A stretch of 64,000 nucleotides of DNA from positions 27,619,618 through 27,683,617 of the forward strand of contig CP141128.1 of the NCBI GenBank assembly GCA_035236585.1. The letters run 5' to 3'. Each line of letters begins with the position of its first letter. Within the stretch, counting starts at the first letter, position 1. A program made the translations under genes and the position numbers. Of the stretch, positions 10,972 to 23,592 are shown in pieces. The DNA is from Warburgia ugandensis (Eukaryota > Streptophyta > Magnoliopsida > Canellales > Canellaceae). The notes below the pieces were generated by a model. The model did not search any database. It worked only from the letters and a program-made list of their open reading frames with translations, and was not told the DNA's origin.

Positions 10972-13900
10972 CCCTGTTCACCACTGATACCACGGTGAAA
11001 AATATTATGTCACTGCCCGTATGGAGGGGCAAGACTTTCACAGTGGTGGCCTTCCCATAATTGCCACCACTCGACTTTTAGCCTCTCATTGGGCAAGGTA
11101 TCATCATATCATCAAATTTCAAGGAGCGGGTGGCCAAACCCTCATAACTCCTCTAGCAATAGCATTCCCCTAGGCTTATGCCTATTAAAACAAACTCACA
11201 AGCCTCCAAGCTTGTATGTAAAATAGATTTCATATATATCAGACCATATGTCTGTTTACTTAGGGCTGAAATATTTTCTAGTTCCCTATTCACTTATAGT
11301 TTAGTCTTAACCATCTTATATGTGTTTGGTTGGATCATAAGGTTTTCAAGAGATTTAGAACAAGTATTATCATTACTCTTGTCAACATAAGATCATGAGT
11401 ACAATCATGTATATCTCATGTAAATGCATTCATCAAATCCTCCTACCTTTAAGGAGTGATCTCTTTTCCCCAAATCTTCCATGATCTTGACTGATGTATA
11501 TGATCTGTACATCCATACGTATTGTCAATATATAAATTATAAACCATCCTATTGATCACTAGATCTGATGTTTAGAATGATCTTTAGATCATTCATATCT
11601 AAGTATTTTTTTCTATCTCTAAGTCTTTGTATGTCCATCTCCTTGATCTTGATCTTTCATAGATCCATTGATTGACAATCTACACATGTTGATAAAGATC
11701 AAGGTCCTAGATCTTCTATCATCTAGTTCTTCTTTGATCTAGTTCAGTTATTGGATCATCCCTAAGGAGGATGATCTTGGTTTTCTTCCTTGAATCATCT
11801 TTGATCAAGGGTTTAGATTATCTAATCTAATGAACTATAAAAAGTATACTAATAAACATGCATACTAAGTACAATATAGTGTTCTTATTCTTATTGTTCT
11901 TGATCATCCAAGATCTAATAGATCTTGTTTGATCGTCCTTATCTTACTTACTGTTTTTATTAGGGTTAGATAATTTACTAACCTTTTATGCTCTTATTAT
12001 TATTATTCAACCAGTTAATGTACTGGTTGAAGGTAGCTTATTCAAGCCTAAATCTAGTCTGCTCCTCTTATTTCCAATTGGCTAAGGCTTACTAGTTGAA
12101 TGGGTGAACACAAAGTGGTTACTTCAATCCTCATGTAAGGAGGCGTTTAGACCTCACAAACATCAACGGAAGGTAGGGGAAGAGCGAGGCTCTATTAGAT
12201 AACCCCCTTAACCACTATGTTCATCATTCACTAGAATGACCATAGCTCAACCTTTCATAAGGTTCCTATAAGCATGTTTACCCTAAGTACTCTTTCTAAT
12301 GGATTTTAATTAAGTCCATGAATATTTATAATGTCATTCATGGGGTTTATTATTCTTTTCCTAATTTGGGCCAAGGATTTGATAATCCTTATATTGTCCT
12401 GCTAAATATAGCCCTTACTAATTAAGTCCAAAGTACTCCATTCTTATTTGTGTAATGAAACTCTACTTTCTCATTAGAATACATTTTTGATGTTTTATGC
12501 TCTTTATCTTATAACAAGCAAATCTACTAATAACATTCAACCATAAATGAATTATAAATTCAAAGCATAAAACTACATAATTTAGTATTCAATGATAATG
12601 AGGCAAGGTACTTAAATTAAATCTAACACCTTATGATAACAATGAAATCACATATCATGCTAAAGTCTAAATGTTATACTAGCATGCTTTACAACATAAT
12701 CATATTTAAAATGCTATGAAATTAATTACATTAACATTTTTAGAAACCTTTACTTATGATCCAACCATTTGATCTTAGATCTTTTCCTTTGATTAAGGAT
12801 TTTTAGTTATATTTAGGGAATTTCTTTATTAAGGTCAAAAGATCATATTAATCTATTTTTGTCATAATCCATTAATGATTTCCTTGAATTTCATCATATC
12901 AACATTTAGTCTTTCCATCCCAAGGATCTGATCACACTTGATCTCATTGATCAATTGGGTCCCTTTGTATTTTTAGGATTTTTCTACTATAATGGGTAGA
13001 TCACTTAATATATCTCATATATATCCAATTAAACCATATATCTCACTTTATTTTAATATTATATCACTATTAAAACATATTTTCAAGCTTTGATCATCTC
13101 AGATCTTGAAGATCTAGGTAATTGGAAACTTGTTTCTTTAATATAGAAATTTTTTATTAAATGACATATCTATTTTATTATTCCATAAGAAAATAGAGGT
13201 TTCAAGCTTTCCATAGCTTCTTTCCAATCTCAATTTGGAGTTCAGATGACTCCGGAATTGAATATGGAAGTTCACAGTCCTTCCTAGGGCCTGGATTTGA
13301 TCTGGGCCCAAGGAACGGACGGCCCAGATTAGTCGGTCGGAACGAACCAAACCGGGCAGACGCCTCCATTGGGAGGAATTGATGAAGAGCACTTGCGGGG
13401 CGTCTACAGACACGGACAGGATGAGCGGAACGCCCGTCGTCCACGCGCTCGTAAATGGGGCTGTCGTTAGGCGTGTTCGCTCGTGCATTCAACGGATGTG
13501 CCATCATCTCGCTTGGTACGATGCTCCACGTGCAGCGCACGTGCCATTCCGTTGGTGCATCACATGTGTCTTGGGCGCCGTTTGATCCGGAGATCTGACA
13601 GTCCATTCTGGACCGTCCAATCAATCATCTCTCAATTGAGGGCCCAAAACGTCTCTAATCTTTGTGAAAATTCTACCCTAGGGGTTTTGGACCCTTCTGG
13701 ATCGATTGGTATAGTTAGATTTCTCATCTGAGGACTCTATCATCCATAATTAAGGGTTCTATTGTTTACTTTATTTTTACCTTTTTATTACCAAAATAAA
13801 TTACAGTAAAATAAAAATTATATAAAACAGTACTAAATATCTATGAAAAGGATTTCCACCTACCTGATTGGAGAGAAAACCTCGGTTATATGTCCAATTT

Positions 13901-14836
13901 AAAAAAATACCTTGTTGATGAAGATATGGCCTAAGATCCACCTTTCTTGCAAATATCCGTTGTTTGAACCGTTGGATCCTGAAATTTCTTTGGGGGTTTT
14001 GTAGAATAGATATGTTGGGAAGTTTTGGACGGTGGAATGGATCAAATTAGATCTGGAATAGAGTGCCTAATTGATTTTAGGTCTCTTGTTCCAATCTAAA
14101 AAGAAAAGCAAGTTGAAAAGAGATTTATCTCTTGGAAATTTTGGGTTTTTGGGGAGTGATCTAGATCTATTTTTTCAGGGAGAGTGAAGAGAATTTCGTG
14201 AGGATTTTATGAGAATTTTTGGGGTTGTATTTATAAGCATTTTGTGTCTTTTTTCATGATTATAATAATTTATCTTTTATTATTAAATGGCATGAAAGTC
14301 TTCCATGCTCCATTTTTTTCTTCCCCATGCCTCATTTTTCTTCCCCAAGACCAGCTGATATTTGTTGACCCAGAATTCATGTGGGCTGCAGATAAAATTG
14401 GTTGTTGGGTCCCTTGTGGGCCCCATGTGGGCCCCACATGGTGTAAAAAGACCGTTTTGCCATTTATGCATAAAATTTTGGGTTTTATTCCCATGACCTT
14501 GGATTTGAGTGTACTTAGTGGTGTTGGATTCATATTTCTCAGTACATTCTAAATTTTGATGTTTCATATTTTGATTTTTGGGTAAAATTACTATTTTACC
14601 CCTTTTGTCTAGGAAATGAAGAAACTTAAGGATTTCTTATCCAAATTCAGAATTTATTGTGCTTATAATCATTTTGAAGGGTTTGCTATGTTTAATTTCA
14701 ATTTTACATGTCTTATGATTTGATTATACTTTTATAAAAAGTATATTCTAAATAACCATAATATTTCAGCCCGAAATATCTGAAACTCAATCTTTATTGA
14801 TTTTCTCAATGAATTACAAAAATTGGGGTTATTACA
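10972..14836 (-). mobile_element. Inner LTR of a diverged subfamily (segments a2 + b1) nested in the outer LTR
   Basis: From about 10983 the sequence restarts at a point already passed in segment a1 (GTGGTGGCCTTCCCATAATT again at 11042). It continues through a second GATC-dense block (about 11550-11935) and a 2-kb U3-side segment ending GGGGTTATTACA at 14836, an intact LTR terminus. It is clearly more diverged from the 21504 copy than segments a1 and 14837-16830 are, so it is a separate insertion and not a tandem duplication. The left end is truncated by about 0.9 kb. A GC-rich block lies at 13230-13640. Open frames there (13138-13731) overlap on both strands and are chance frames in LTR DNA. 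Confidence 0.65.
14227..14238 (-). promoter_or_regulatory. LTR TATA box (inner LTR)
   Basis: The minus strand reads GCTTATAAATAC about 600 bp after the LTR start at 14836. The same position in two related LTRs (16256-16265 and 28642-28651) keeps a TATAAATAC core, which supports a conserved core promoter firing toward lower coordinates. Confidence 0.55.
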
Positions 14837-16830
14837 TCTTTTTCTTTAAATCAGGGGTTTTAATTACATTTAGGGCTTTTACTCCATTAAGATCCAAAGA
14901 TCATATCCATTTGTTTTTGTCACATTTAGTCCATGATCGAACTGGATTTCATCATAATCCCATTCATACAACTCATCCAAAGGGCCTGATCATGCTTGAT
15001 CTCATTGATCAAGTGGGTCCCTTTGTATTTTTAGGGTTTCTCTACCATAAAGGGTAGATCTCTTAATTTATCTTAGATATGTCAAAATAAATCATGGATA
15101 TTACTTTATTTCAACATTATTTCATCATTAAATTAGATCTCCAAGATCTGATCATCTCAAATCTTGAGGATCATGAAAATTGGAAACTTATTTCTTAAAA
15201 ATAGAAAGTTGCTTGACTTTTTTTTTTTATATCAATTTTATGGTTTTAGAAGAAAATAGGCATTACAAGATTTCCATAGCTTCTTATCCAATCTTAATTT
15301 TGAGTTCAGATGACTCCACAATTGATGAATGAAGTTCACTGTTGTTCCAAGGGTCCAGATTTGATCTAGGCCCAGTGAAATAGATGGTCCTGATCATTTA
15401 GGTGGAGCAGGTTTGGTCGGGAGGAGTGATCACCATGCTTCGGTCATTAGGTTGCACATGGTAATGCGCTTCCTGGGACTTGTGCTACCATGCGGACATT
15501 CCATCGGGGCATCATTGCATGTGGAGAGCTTGCATAGAGATGCTCCCACAGGGCACGTTTTTGTGCAACGTCTCGCTGCGACGTCCCTAGAGACGGATCT
15601 TATAAAAGAAGATCGGATAGTCCATTTTGGAACGTCCAATCAATTAATCTTCAATCAAGGGCTCAAAACTTAATGAAATTTCTTGAAAATTCTACCCTAA
15701 GGGTTTTGGACCCTTCTAGATCTATTGGATGGCTTAGATTTTCCATCTAAGTCCTCAATCATACATAAATAAAGGGTTCTTATCCTTGATTTTTATAATT
15801 TTTAACCTAAACTTAATTTCAAAAAAATAAAAATTATATAAACTAACATGAAATAAGTATGGGAAGAGTTTCCACTTACCTGATTATAGAAAAACCTAGG
15901 TTTTGTAGCCCAATTTTAAAGAATTATCCCTATGAAGATAAGATCGCCCAATACCTGCTTGTTTTGTGATTTCTCATTGATGGCACCGTTGGATCTTGAA
16001 ATTTCGTTGGGGTTTTTTTAGATACAATGGTCTAGGACAGTATGAATGGTAGGATTGGTGAGATTTGATTTGAAACAGAGTGCCTAATTGAATTTAGGTC
16101 TCTTATTCCAATCTAGAGAGAAGAGAGAGAAAGTGAAAGAAAGGGGACTTTTGGGAAATTTGGAAATTTGGGAATGAATATAAATCTAGTTTTTTAGTAG
16201 AATTAAGATAATTTTGATGTAATTTTAATGAACATTTTGGAGGATTTTTGGGGTTGTATTTATAGATGTTTTTGAATTTTTCATAATTACTTGTAATAAT
16301 TATGTTTCAATTCTTTTAGATATTAAATTAACATTGGATCCTCCTCTACCACCTCCTTCTTCACTATTAGTTGGTAGTGATTTTACCACTCATTACATGT
16401 TTTTTAGCCGTTGTATTCATTTGTGGGCCCCACAAAGGTGTGAAAGGACCATTTTGCCCTTTTATGGAGAAAAATATGTTTTATTCTCCCGAACTCGGAA
16501 TTGAGCGTACTTAGTGGGTTGGAACTGTATTTTTGAGTACGTTCTAAATATTGATGTCTTAGATCTCGATTATGGGTAAAATTATCATTTTACCCTTTTA
16601 TTCATAAAAGTAGAGAAAATTAAGGATTTTTCATTTTAACTTGGAATTGAACGTACTTAGTGTCATTTTAATAGGTTTTTTGAGTACCTTCATAATTTCT
16701 AAGTTTTAAATTATGTTTTAATCTCTATAAAAATATAATTTCCAATAACCTAATATTCCAGCCTAGAATTTTTGAAAATTCAAACTAAATTGATTTTCTC
16801 AATCAATTTGCAAAAATTGGGGTCATTACT
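14837..16830 (-). mobile_element. Outer LTR of the 5-kb-LTR family, 5' half (segment b2)
   Basis: It aligns at about 90% by eye with the 24545-24768 and 27463-29219 parts of the solo LTR at 21504-29219. It ends GGGGTCATTACT, close to the family terminus TTATTACA. It resumes almost where segment a1 stopped, with a gap of about 0.6 kb, which supports a1 + b2 being one LTR interrupted by 10972-14836. It contains a GC-rich block (15310-15670) and a TATA box. Open frames at 15413-15673 lie on both strands of that block and are unsupported. Confidence 0.7.
16256..16265 (-). promoter_or_regulatory. LTR TATA box (outer LTR)
   Basis: The minus strand reads CTATAAATAC, about 565 bp from the LTR start at 16830. 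It is identical to the box at 28642-28651. Confidence 0.6.
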
Positions 16831-17390
16831 GTTGTTAGTGATAATTTTTCCTTTATTTATCTTGTTTAGTTGTAGTTAGATTCCATTAGTTTGCATCCTA
16901 GTTTATTTGAAAAGTAATTATTTTTGTCACACTTGCTAAAGTAATTGATTTGGTTGCTTAGTTTTCTTAGTCTTGCATGATTAGGAAAGTAGTTTGTTAA
17001 AGCATGTTTTCCTTAGATTAGTTGTTAATTTCATTTTTAGGAAATTTGATAAATAATATTTTAGGAAATTTTTTAGTTAGGAAATTCATAAATTTAGAAG
17101 TTTTTAATTTACAAAATTTTTAATTTTAGAAAGTGCATGTTTTAGGAAAGTTTGTAATTTAGCATGTTTCATGTTTTTGCTTAGTTTCCAATTTCATGTG
17201 TTAATTTTCACATCTAGTTTAAGTTAAAAATATGTCTTGAGTTTTGGCTAGGTTATATAGTTTAAAGTAGGGACCACTGACATCACATTAGTTCAATGTC
17301 TCACGAGATTGACGCCACTAGCGTACTATATTGCAAATGATTCATAGGCTTATGAGTTTAATTTAAAACAACTAAATCCATAAAGGATAT
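16831..17390 (+). mobile_element. Athila-like LTR A', right part
   Basis: This is T-rich DNA with TTAGGAAATT and TTAGAAAG motifs like the U5 side of the LTRs at 17406-19944 and 46117-48479. It ends with the conserved GAGATTGACGCCACTAGCGT-type stretch (17307-17326) that lies about 90-120 bp before the primer-binding site in B and D. It is the 3' end of the LTR that starts at 7513. Confidence 0.65.
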
Positions 17391-17405
17391 TGGTGCATTT
17401 GTTAG
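17391..17405 (+). other. Truncated primer-binding-site remnant of A'
   Basis: TTGGTGCATTTGTTAG (about 17390-17405) aligns with the degenerate TTGGCGCCGTTGCCGG-type site seen after the LTRs of B and D. It is cut short because the next LTR begins at 17406. Confidence 0.5.
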
Positions 17406-19944
17406 TGATATGTGTGCAAAATTATATAAAAATCACCCACTTAGATGTCCATGTATTATAATTTACATCGTTAAATTGGGGCTTTTAGCCAAAAATTACA
17501 ACATATGCATTTTTAACCTAATAAAATACATTTGATAATTTTTAGGTTTGGAAGCTAATCGAAGGTAATTATGTGAATAATCATAATTTTTAGGATTTAA
17601 TTAGAGTTTTCACTTTTTGTAGGAATTGAGATGATGATCCGACAACTGAAATCAATTGAGATGAAAATTAAAGATCATGATCAAAAGATTGAGTTAAGGC
17701 CTAAAAGTCATCAATCCATTGTGAGATCAAGGCTCAAGATTACCTTAAGGAATACAAAGGATAGAATTGGAGAAATTAAAGGTCCTTAAAGTGGGTCCAT
17801 GCACAAGGCATGCAAAGTCTACCACCTTTGGATGGGATTCACTCAAGCCCCCTAGCCATATACAAGCCATGAAGGAGGTGACAAGCTAAGGAGCCTAGCT
17901 AGCCATCAAAGCCAAGGGGTTGAGCCATCAAGCCAAGCCAAAAGAGGCCCTAAAGCCAGACATGAAGCCAAGTCAAATGAGCTCTCAAAGTAAGCTAGTC
18001 AAGCTACATGGAAGGCAATGATTGGAGGATAATATAAAGTAAATATGCATGGGTTTTTTAAGAGGATAATGAGAACATATTTAGGTGAAAATTAATGAAA
18101 AAGCATGTATTGGACGAATAGTAAGTGGCCACCTTAATTTTTACTTTTTTCATCTTATTTTTCACTTTTTTCTCACTTTCTACCTCACCATACAATTCAC
18201 CCACGAATTTTACTTTCTTAAAGAGTCCCATCTTTTTAAAACTCTCCCACCTTCTTAAACTACCACTACAACTAGCCCACCAATCCTAGAGTGCCACCTA
18301 AACAATCCAACCAATCCCCACCTTCTTTCAAAACCACCTAACCAACCACCTCTTTCCACCTCACATTTCTTTATTATCTCTTTTCTTCCCTATCCAACTA
18401 TCCTTCCCACTTCTTTCTATTTTCAAAGGCCCCTCCATTATTTTTACAAGGGGAAGATGTGTCCTCCTAAAAAATGAAGTCTCCCACTTTATCCCCTTCT
18501 TAAGGTCACATGTTACCTAGATCTAGGGACGATCTTAACCCTTAGATCTTGCCTCTTATTCTCCACCTTAGGCAAGTTAGGAAGGGCGCAAAATACATAA
18601 AACAGGAAAGGCTTTCCACATTAAAGGGAATTGGAGAAGGGGAGATTGTCCCCTCCTAAGAAGAAGGCATCTCCACCCTTCCATCCTTGTCAAAGGCCCA
18701 ATGTGATTTTCCATTGTTGCAACCGCTTCCTTTAGGTTTTCTCTCCTTGTTTTCATCTTCAAAGATCAGGTTATATGATTTCTTTAATCCTTGCTTTGTT
18801 GCTTTTTTTATTGCTTGTTTTATTCTTGATTCTGTGCCTTAGTTTCCTAGCTTTCATGTCTTGTTTTCCTTGACTCTTAACTCTTACTTTATTCCTTAGA
18901 TCCTTGATTCTAAAGGCTACAACTATCTTATTGTGAGAGCCATGAGAGCATAACCATTAGATCAAGTCCTTGATCACCTTTTGTCCTTAAGTTTCTTGCC
19001 CATTCCATGCTTTCTTCTCCATTTTTTCCCCTTATTTTTTCCTTAAGATCTTCCTTGCTTTCCATGTAAGCTTACTTGTGATTGAAATTGAAGATTGAAG
19101 AATTGTTTTAGGTTGTTTCTTGGATTCAAGAAGGGTGCGCCCACTTCTTAGAGAGTGTGCACCACATATGTATACAAACTACTTCAATCAATGAAAGCTT
19201 TATTTCAATATCAATTACGAACTACTTCAATAAATGAAAGCTTTATTTCACTATCAATTGTGCAATGTTTGATGGCTGTTTTATGTGCTTTAAGTTTGGT
19301 TTTCCATGGCTGCTAAGATGTTCATTCCATGCTTACATTCCATGTTATTCCATTCTTACACTCCACATAATTGATTTTAGGTTTAATTGCAATTGAAAAT
19401 CTAATGAATCACACACTTGAATCATGTGCATAATCCCATGGTTCATGTGCATGATCTTGATGTGTTTACGTGCCTTAGTTAAAATTTCATTCATACTACC
19501 ATTGTTAGATTAATTTATATATTAGTTCATGCATATTTTCATATTCATTCATGCATCTTAATTATATTGTTTCATGCATTCTTTATATCTTAATTTCATG
19601 CATATCACTTGTTTAGTTGTTTTCATTAGTATTACATGTTTTAATTTCTTAGTTTAGATTATTGTTAGGTTTAGTTTGCATATAAGGTTAGTTTTAGACT
19701 AATTTCAATTTTAGCTTTAGAAAGTTCTAAATTTAAAAGGTTTCTAATTTCATACATTTTTTGTTTCTATGTCAATTTAGTTCCATAGCCTAGGTCTAAT
19801 CCAATTCTTTGGATTGGTTAAGTAGTTTGAGTAAAGGCCCACAATAACATACAAATCATGCGATTCCTCAGGGGATTGATCTCATTAGTGTGCTATACTA
19901 TAACCAATTGGTGCTTTTGTGAGTTTAACTTAAAAATCACAATA
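17406..19944 (+). mobile_element. 5' LTR of Athila-like element B (2.5 kb)
   Basis: It starts TGATATGTG and is homologous throughout to 32352-35192. It is followed by a primer-binding site. Landmarks are CACCCACTTAGATGTCC near the start, an AAGCC/AGCCA-dense block (17840-18010), pyrimidine- and CACC-rich DNA (18120-18520), T-rich U5-like DNA (19500-19800), and a GGGATTGATCTCATTAGTGT stretch (19873-19892) near the end. The terminal bases are diverged (around ACAATA), so the right boundary is accurate only to a few bases. A minus-strand open frame at 18577-18762 lies inside the LTR and resembles nothing known. Confidence 0.75.
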
Positions 19945-19950
19945 AGTTTT

Positions 19951-19970
19951 TGGTACAGTTGTCGAGAATT
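19951..19970 (+). other. Primer-binding site of element B
   Basis: TGGTACAGTTGTCGAGAATT is a decayed version of the TGGCGCCGTTGCCGGGGATT site shared by Athila/Tat-type elements. It lies 6 bp after the LTR end. Confidence 0.65.
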
Positions 19971-20545
19971 GCAACACAATTGTGTAGTGGACATATTTAC
20001 CTCTATTCTAGTTTAGGGTGCAATAGTTTAGGATTTTTTTTTTAATTTTTACATTTATTTTTATTTTCCTCATATTGATCATATTTAAGCATTGGCGAAC
20101 ATGTGGGCTGACACTTCATCAACATAGATTAGGGTTTTTTATTGCTTTTCTTGATTAGGATTTGAGAGAAATAGTAGTGAGACCTATTGTAATTGTCATT
20201 TTATTTATAAAATTTAAATGATTGTAATAATACAGGGCAAGTGTGGGGTATGATGGCCCATACTTGATAATCATTGAAATCCTCACTTTAAGCAATTTTC
20301 ACCCTTTTTTATTTTCTAATATAAAGTGCATTTAGTTTAAAATTGCATTTGTATTGGTCGTATAAATCATATAGATTAGGGCCATGCATTGATATATGTT
20401 GCATATTATTTAGGGCCATTATATTAGTAAGCACCTATTTAACAAAGGCCAATTTGAGCTAGCTATAACCAAAGAATAGGCTGCATGGTTATAGTGTCCC
20501 ATGTGTTAAGGTTCTTAACCCTTTGTTAAGTAGCACATAGGTAGG

Positions 20546-20755
20546 CACTAGTTTGCTTTTGTTTTTCATTGCATATTTAAATGCGTTATGGTGGAATGGA
20601 ACATATTGATAGTGAGGATCCCATAGGAACTCCCATAAGATAAGGACTAGCACTAGTTTGCTTTTGTTTTTCATTGCATATTTAAATGCTTTATGGTGGA
20701 ATGGAACATATTGATAGAAAGGATCCCATAGGAACTCCCATAAGATAAGGACTAG
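20546..20755. repeat. 105-bp tandem duplication in B leader
   Basis: Bases 20546-20650 and 20651-20755 are head-to-tail copies differing at only three positions. D has a single copy at the corresponding place (about 49040-49130), so the duplication arose in B or its recent ancestor. Confidence 0.9.
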
Positions 20756-21498
20756 ATTTCATCACTAGATCATTGGCCCACCTATGAATCAATCAATTTC
20801 CTTGTATGTTGCTATCCCAATCCTTGAACATTAATTTAAAATCAACTAGAAAGAGACTTAGAGTTTTAGAGCTTGTAGGAACCTTTTTGAAAGGTTAGGT
20901 CTATTGTCACTCTAGTGGCTTTTGAGCATCGTGGTTATAGTGGGTGTCTTAAAACCCAAGTGATTTTCCCACACCTTCTTTGACATTGGTTGAGGTATAA
21001 ATGCCTCTTGACATGAGGATTGTATTAACAAATTTAGAGATGAACCCAATTGATAATCAATAGGCTAGCTTAGATTAAAGGACTGTCTAGATTTATGTCT
21101 GAAAGCTACCACCCTACGCATTATAAAGATCTTCTATTCAGCTTATTAGCAAGCTATTAGGATTGGTTTGCACATCATTTAGCTTAGGATTGGCATTTAG
21201 GTTGCATCATATAACTAGGATCTTCCATTAAATGAAAAAAAATAAAAAATCACATAAAAAAGTACTCATTTGTTGTATACAACCATTTGTTTCATCGTAT
21301 ATAAAGTTGGGAACAAAGACCTATCAAGACCTATCAAGAAGTGGATAGATTTGATACATCTATCGATAGGATAGATAGAATGAAAAAGTCAATTGCTTAG
21401 GATGATAGCTTCTAAGCAAGCTGCTCCACTATAATATTCCACTTATTCATGGCCATTATGCTCCATATATAATGTATATTATCAGGAGCCAGTGGATG

Positions 21499-21503
21499 CA
21501 ACC
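21499..21503. repeat. Target-site duplication CAACC, left copy
   Basis: It is identical to 29220-29224 and flanks the solo LTR 21504-29219. Confidence 0.9.
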
Positions 21504-23543
21504 TGTGATGACCTGGGTTTTTGTAACACATTTTGTAATACACTTTTCAAAGGCAGGGCCCTTAGTAGTAAATTTCTTTTAGCAAAACAAAGCAATGGAA
21601 ATTCTTTTCTTTAGAACTTGTTTTGAAAAACCTAAGTCATCACTTCACACATAATAAAAATAGAATTTTTGTACAAGATAAAATTCCATTGAAGGAATAT
21701 ACTTTTATTAAATTGTAGAATCCATCCAGTGGTTCATAGTATAGCCCAGGTATCATTACAATACTTGTCCAAATTATATAATCGAAATTTCAAAGCTCAC
21801 CATAAAATAAAAACTCTCAATACAATACAATGCTTTCAAATAAAAATACATGTCTTCAAGGGGTGTACCTTGATTGATTATTCTTCCAAGTCTTTTCAAG
21901 TCTTGAGCTCCTAATTCTCCTTCTTTGTATCTGAGATATTGTAAATATTGAAACATTTACAATATCTTAGCAAGTTATACTTAGTAGGGGATTCAAGAAG
22001 CATAATAATTTGACAGTATAATCCTAATACATCATAATCCCATCATTCATACTCATGGATCAATCTCTTTACTTTGTCATATATGTACATCCTTATACAT
22101 ACATACTGTATATGTCGTAAATATATAAGGTTAAAATTATGAAAAATAGTTAATATCTCAAAACATAATCATACCTAGCTTATATTGAGTTGATAAATCA
22201 TCTAGACTCTATTGGAAACACCCCCTCATTTGGGTAGCATCGGTAATTCATGATTACCTGGCATCTCATCATGCCATATTATAAGGCATTTCACTATGCC
22301 ATGAATCATAATGCAAAAATACTCAAAGGACTACTATGCATGCAGTCAGAATTCGTACCAGCACGCCTAGATAACTGCCCACTAATCCACCTATACCATC
22401 CTTGGTGGAAATCACAATATCCATGTTCGTATGGGGGGGACCATGGCTGTCACAAAGGTGGCCTTCCCATAATTGCCCACCCAACTTTTAGCCTCTTTTA
22501 GGCTTGGTATCCATATCATAACAAGTTTCGAAGAGTGAAAGGCCAAACCCTACTAATTCTTCTAGCATAGCATCCCCAGGCATATGCCTATTTAAAACAA
22601 AACAACAAGCCTCCATGCTTGTATAGAAAGTACTCATTTACTTATCAGACATCATGTCTATTTATCTAGGGTTGGAATACCTTATAGTTCCCTATTCACT
22701 TAGGGTTTTTCTCAATTCTAACTTAATCATTTCATATGTGTTTTGGTTTGATCATAAGGGTTTTCAATGGATTTAATACAAGTGTTTGCATTACACTTGT
22801 CAACATTTCTAGACATAAGATCATGTATTCAACATGTATTTCTCATGTAGATGCATTCATCAAATCCTCCTACCATCAAGTAGTGCTCCATCTCTTCAGA
22901 TCTTCCATGATCTTGACTAACGTATGTAATCTGTAAATCCATACATACTGTCAATATTTATACAATCTCAATAATCCTATTTTTTTTTTATCCTATCTAT
23001 ATTCTTTGTTTAATCTTGTCCTTTGATATAAAGGATCTAAATCTTTTGTCCTATCATGATTTGTCTTCCTCAGATAGTGTCTATCCTATTGATCAATAGA
23101 TCTGATGGTTAGAATGATCTTCTAATCTTTTAGATCTAAGTATTTTCTATTCTAAGTCTTTGTGTATTCCTTTCTTTGATCTTGATCTTTTATAGATCCT
23201 TCAATCAACAATTTATACTTGTTGATAAAGATTAAGGGCTTAGATCTTCTATCATTTAGTTCTTCTTTGATTTAAGTTTAGTTGTTTGATCATCCCTTAG
23301 AAGGATGGTCTTAGTTCTCTTCCTTGAATCATATTTGATCAAGGCTTCAGATTTTCTATTCTATTTGATCTAAGATCTTCTATTCTATTTGATCTAAATT
23401 GCAAGCAATATATATCAGCATCAAGAAGCATTTATTTCTTTTATTGTTCTTGATCATTCAAGATCCCATGGATCTTGTTTGATCATTCTTCTCTTACTTA
23501 TAATTTTTATTAGGGTTAGATAATTTACTAACCTTTTATGCTC

Positions 23544-23590
<47 letters not shown>
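23544..23590. repeat. TTA trinucleotide microsatellite
   Basis: There are about 15.7 perfect TTA units. The paralogous positions near 10610 and 11992 hold only about four or five units, so this copy has expanded. Confidence 0.9.

Positions 23591-23592
<2 letters not shown>

Larger units (their letters stand above)
19971..21503 (+). mobile_element. Leader region of element B (untranslated / gag-proximal)
   Basis: This is non-coding leader. It parallels the leader of element D (48506-49680) in order: a GGGTATGATGGCCCATACTTGAT-like stretch, TAATTCATATAGATTA-type DNA, GGTGGAATGGAACATATTGATA, then a TGAGCATCGTGGTTAT stretch. No gag-like protein is readable, unlike D. The stretch 21240-21498 has no match in D's gag. 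The right end is the insertion point of the solo LTR 21504-29219. A minus-strand open frame at 20489-20674 is created by the tandem duplication below. Confidence 0.65.

Noticed and set aside
13138..13731. Overlapping open frames on both strands, up to 140 codons
   Set aside because: They lie in a GC-rich LTR segment whose homologues (15310-15670, 27700-28040) do not keep the same frames. GC-rich DNA has fewer chance stops.
8597..16830. Simple tandem duplication of an LTR
   Set aside because: The alternate segments pair by similarity as a1 with b2 and a2 with b1, which favours nesting.
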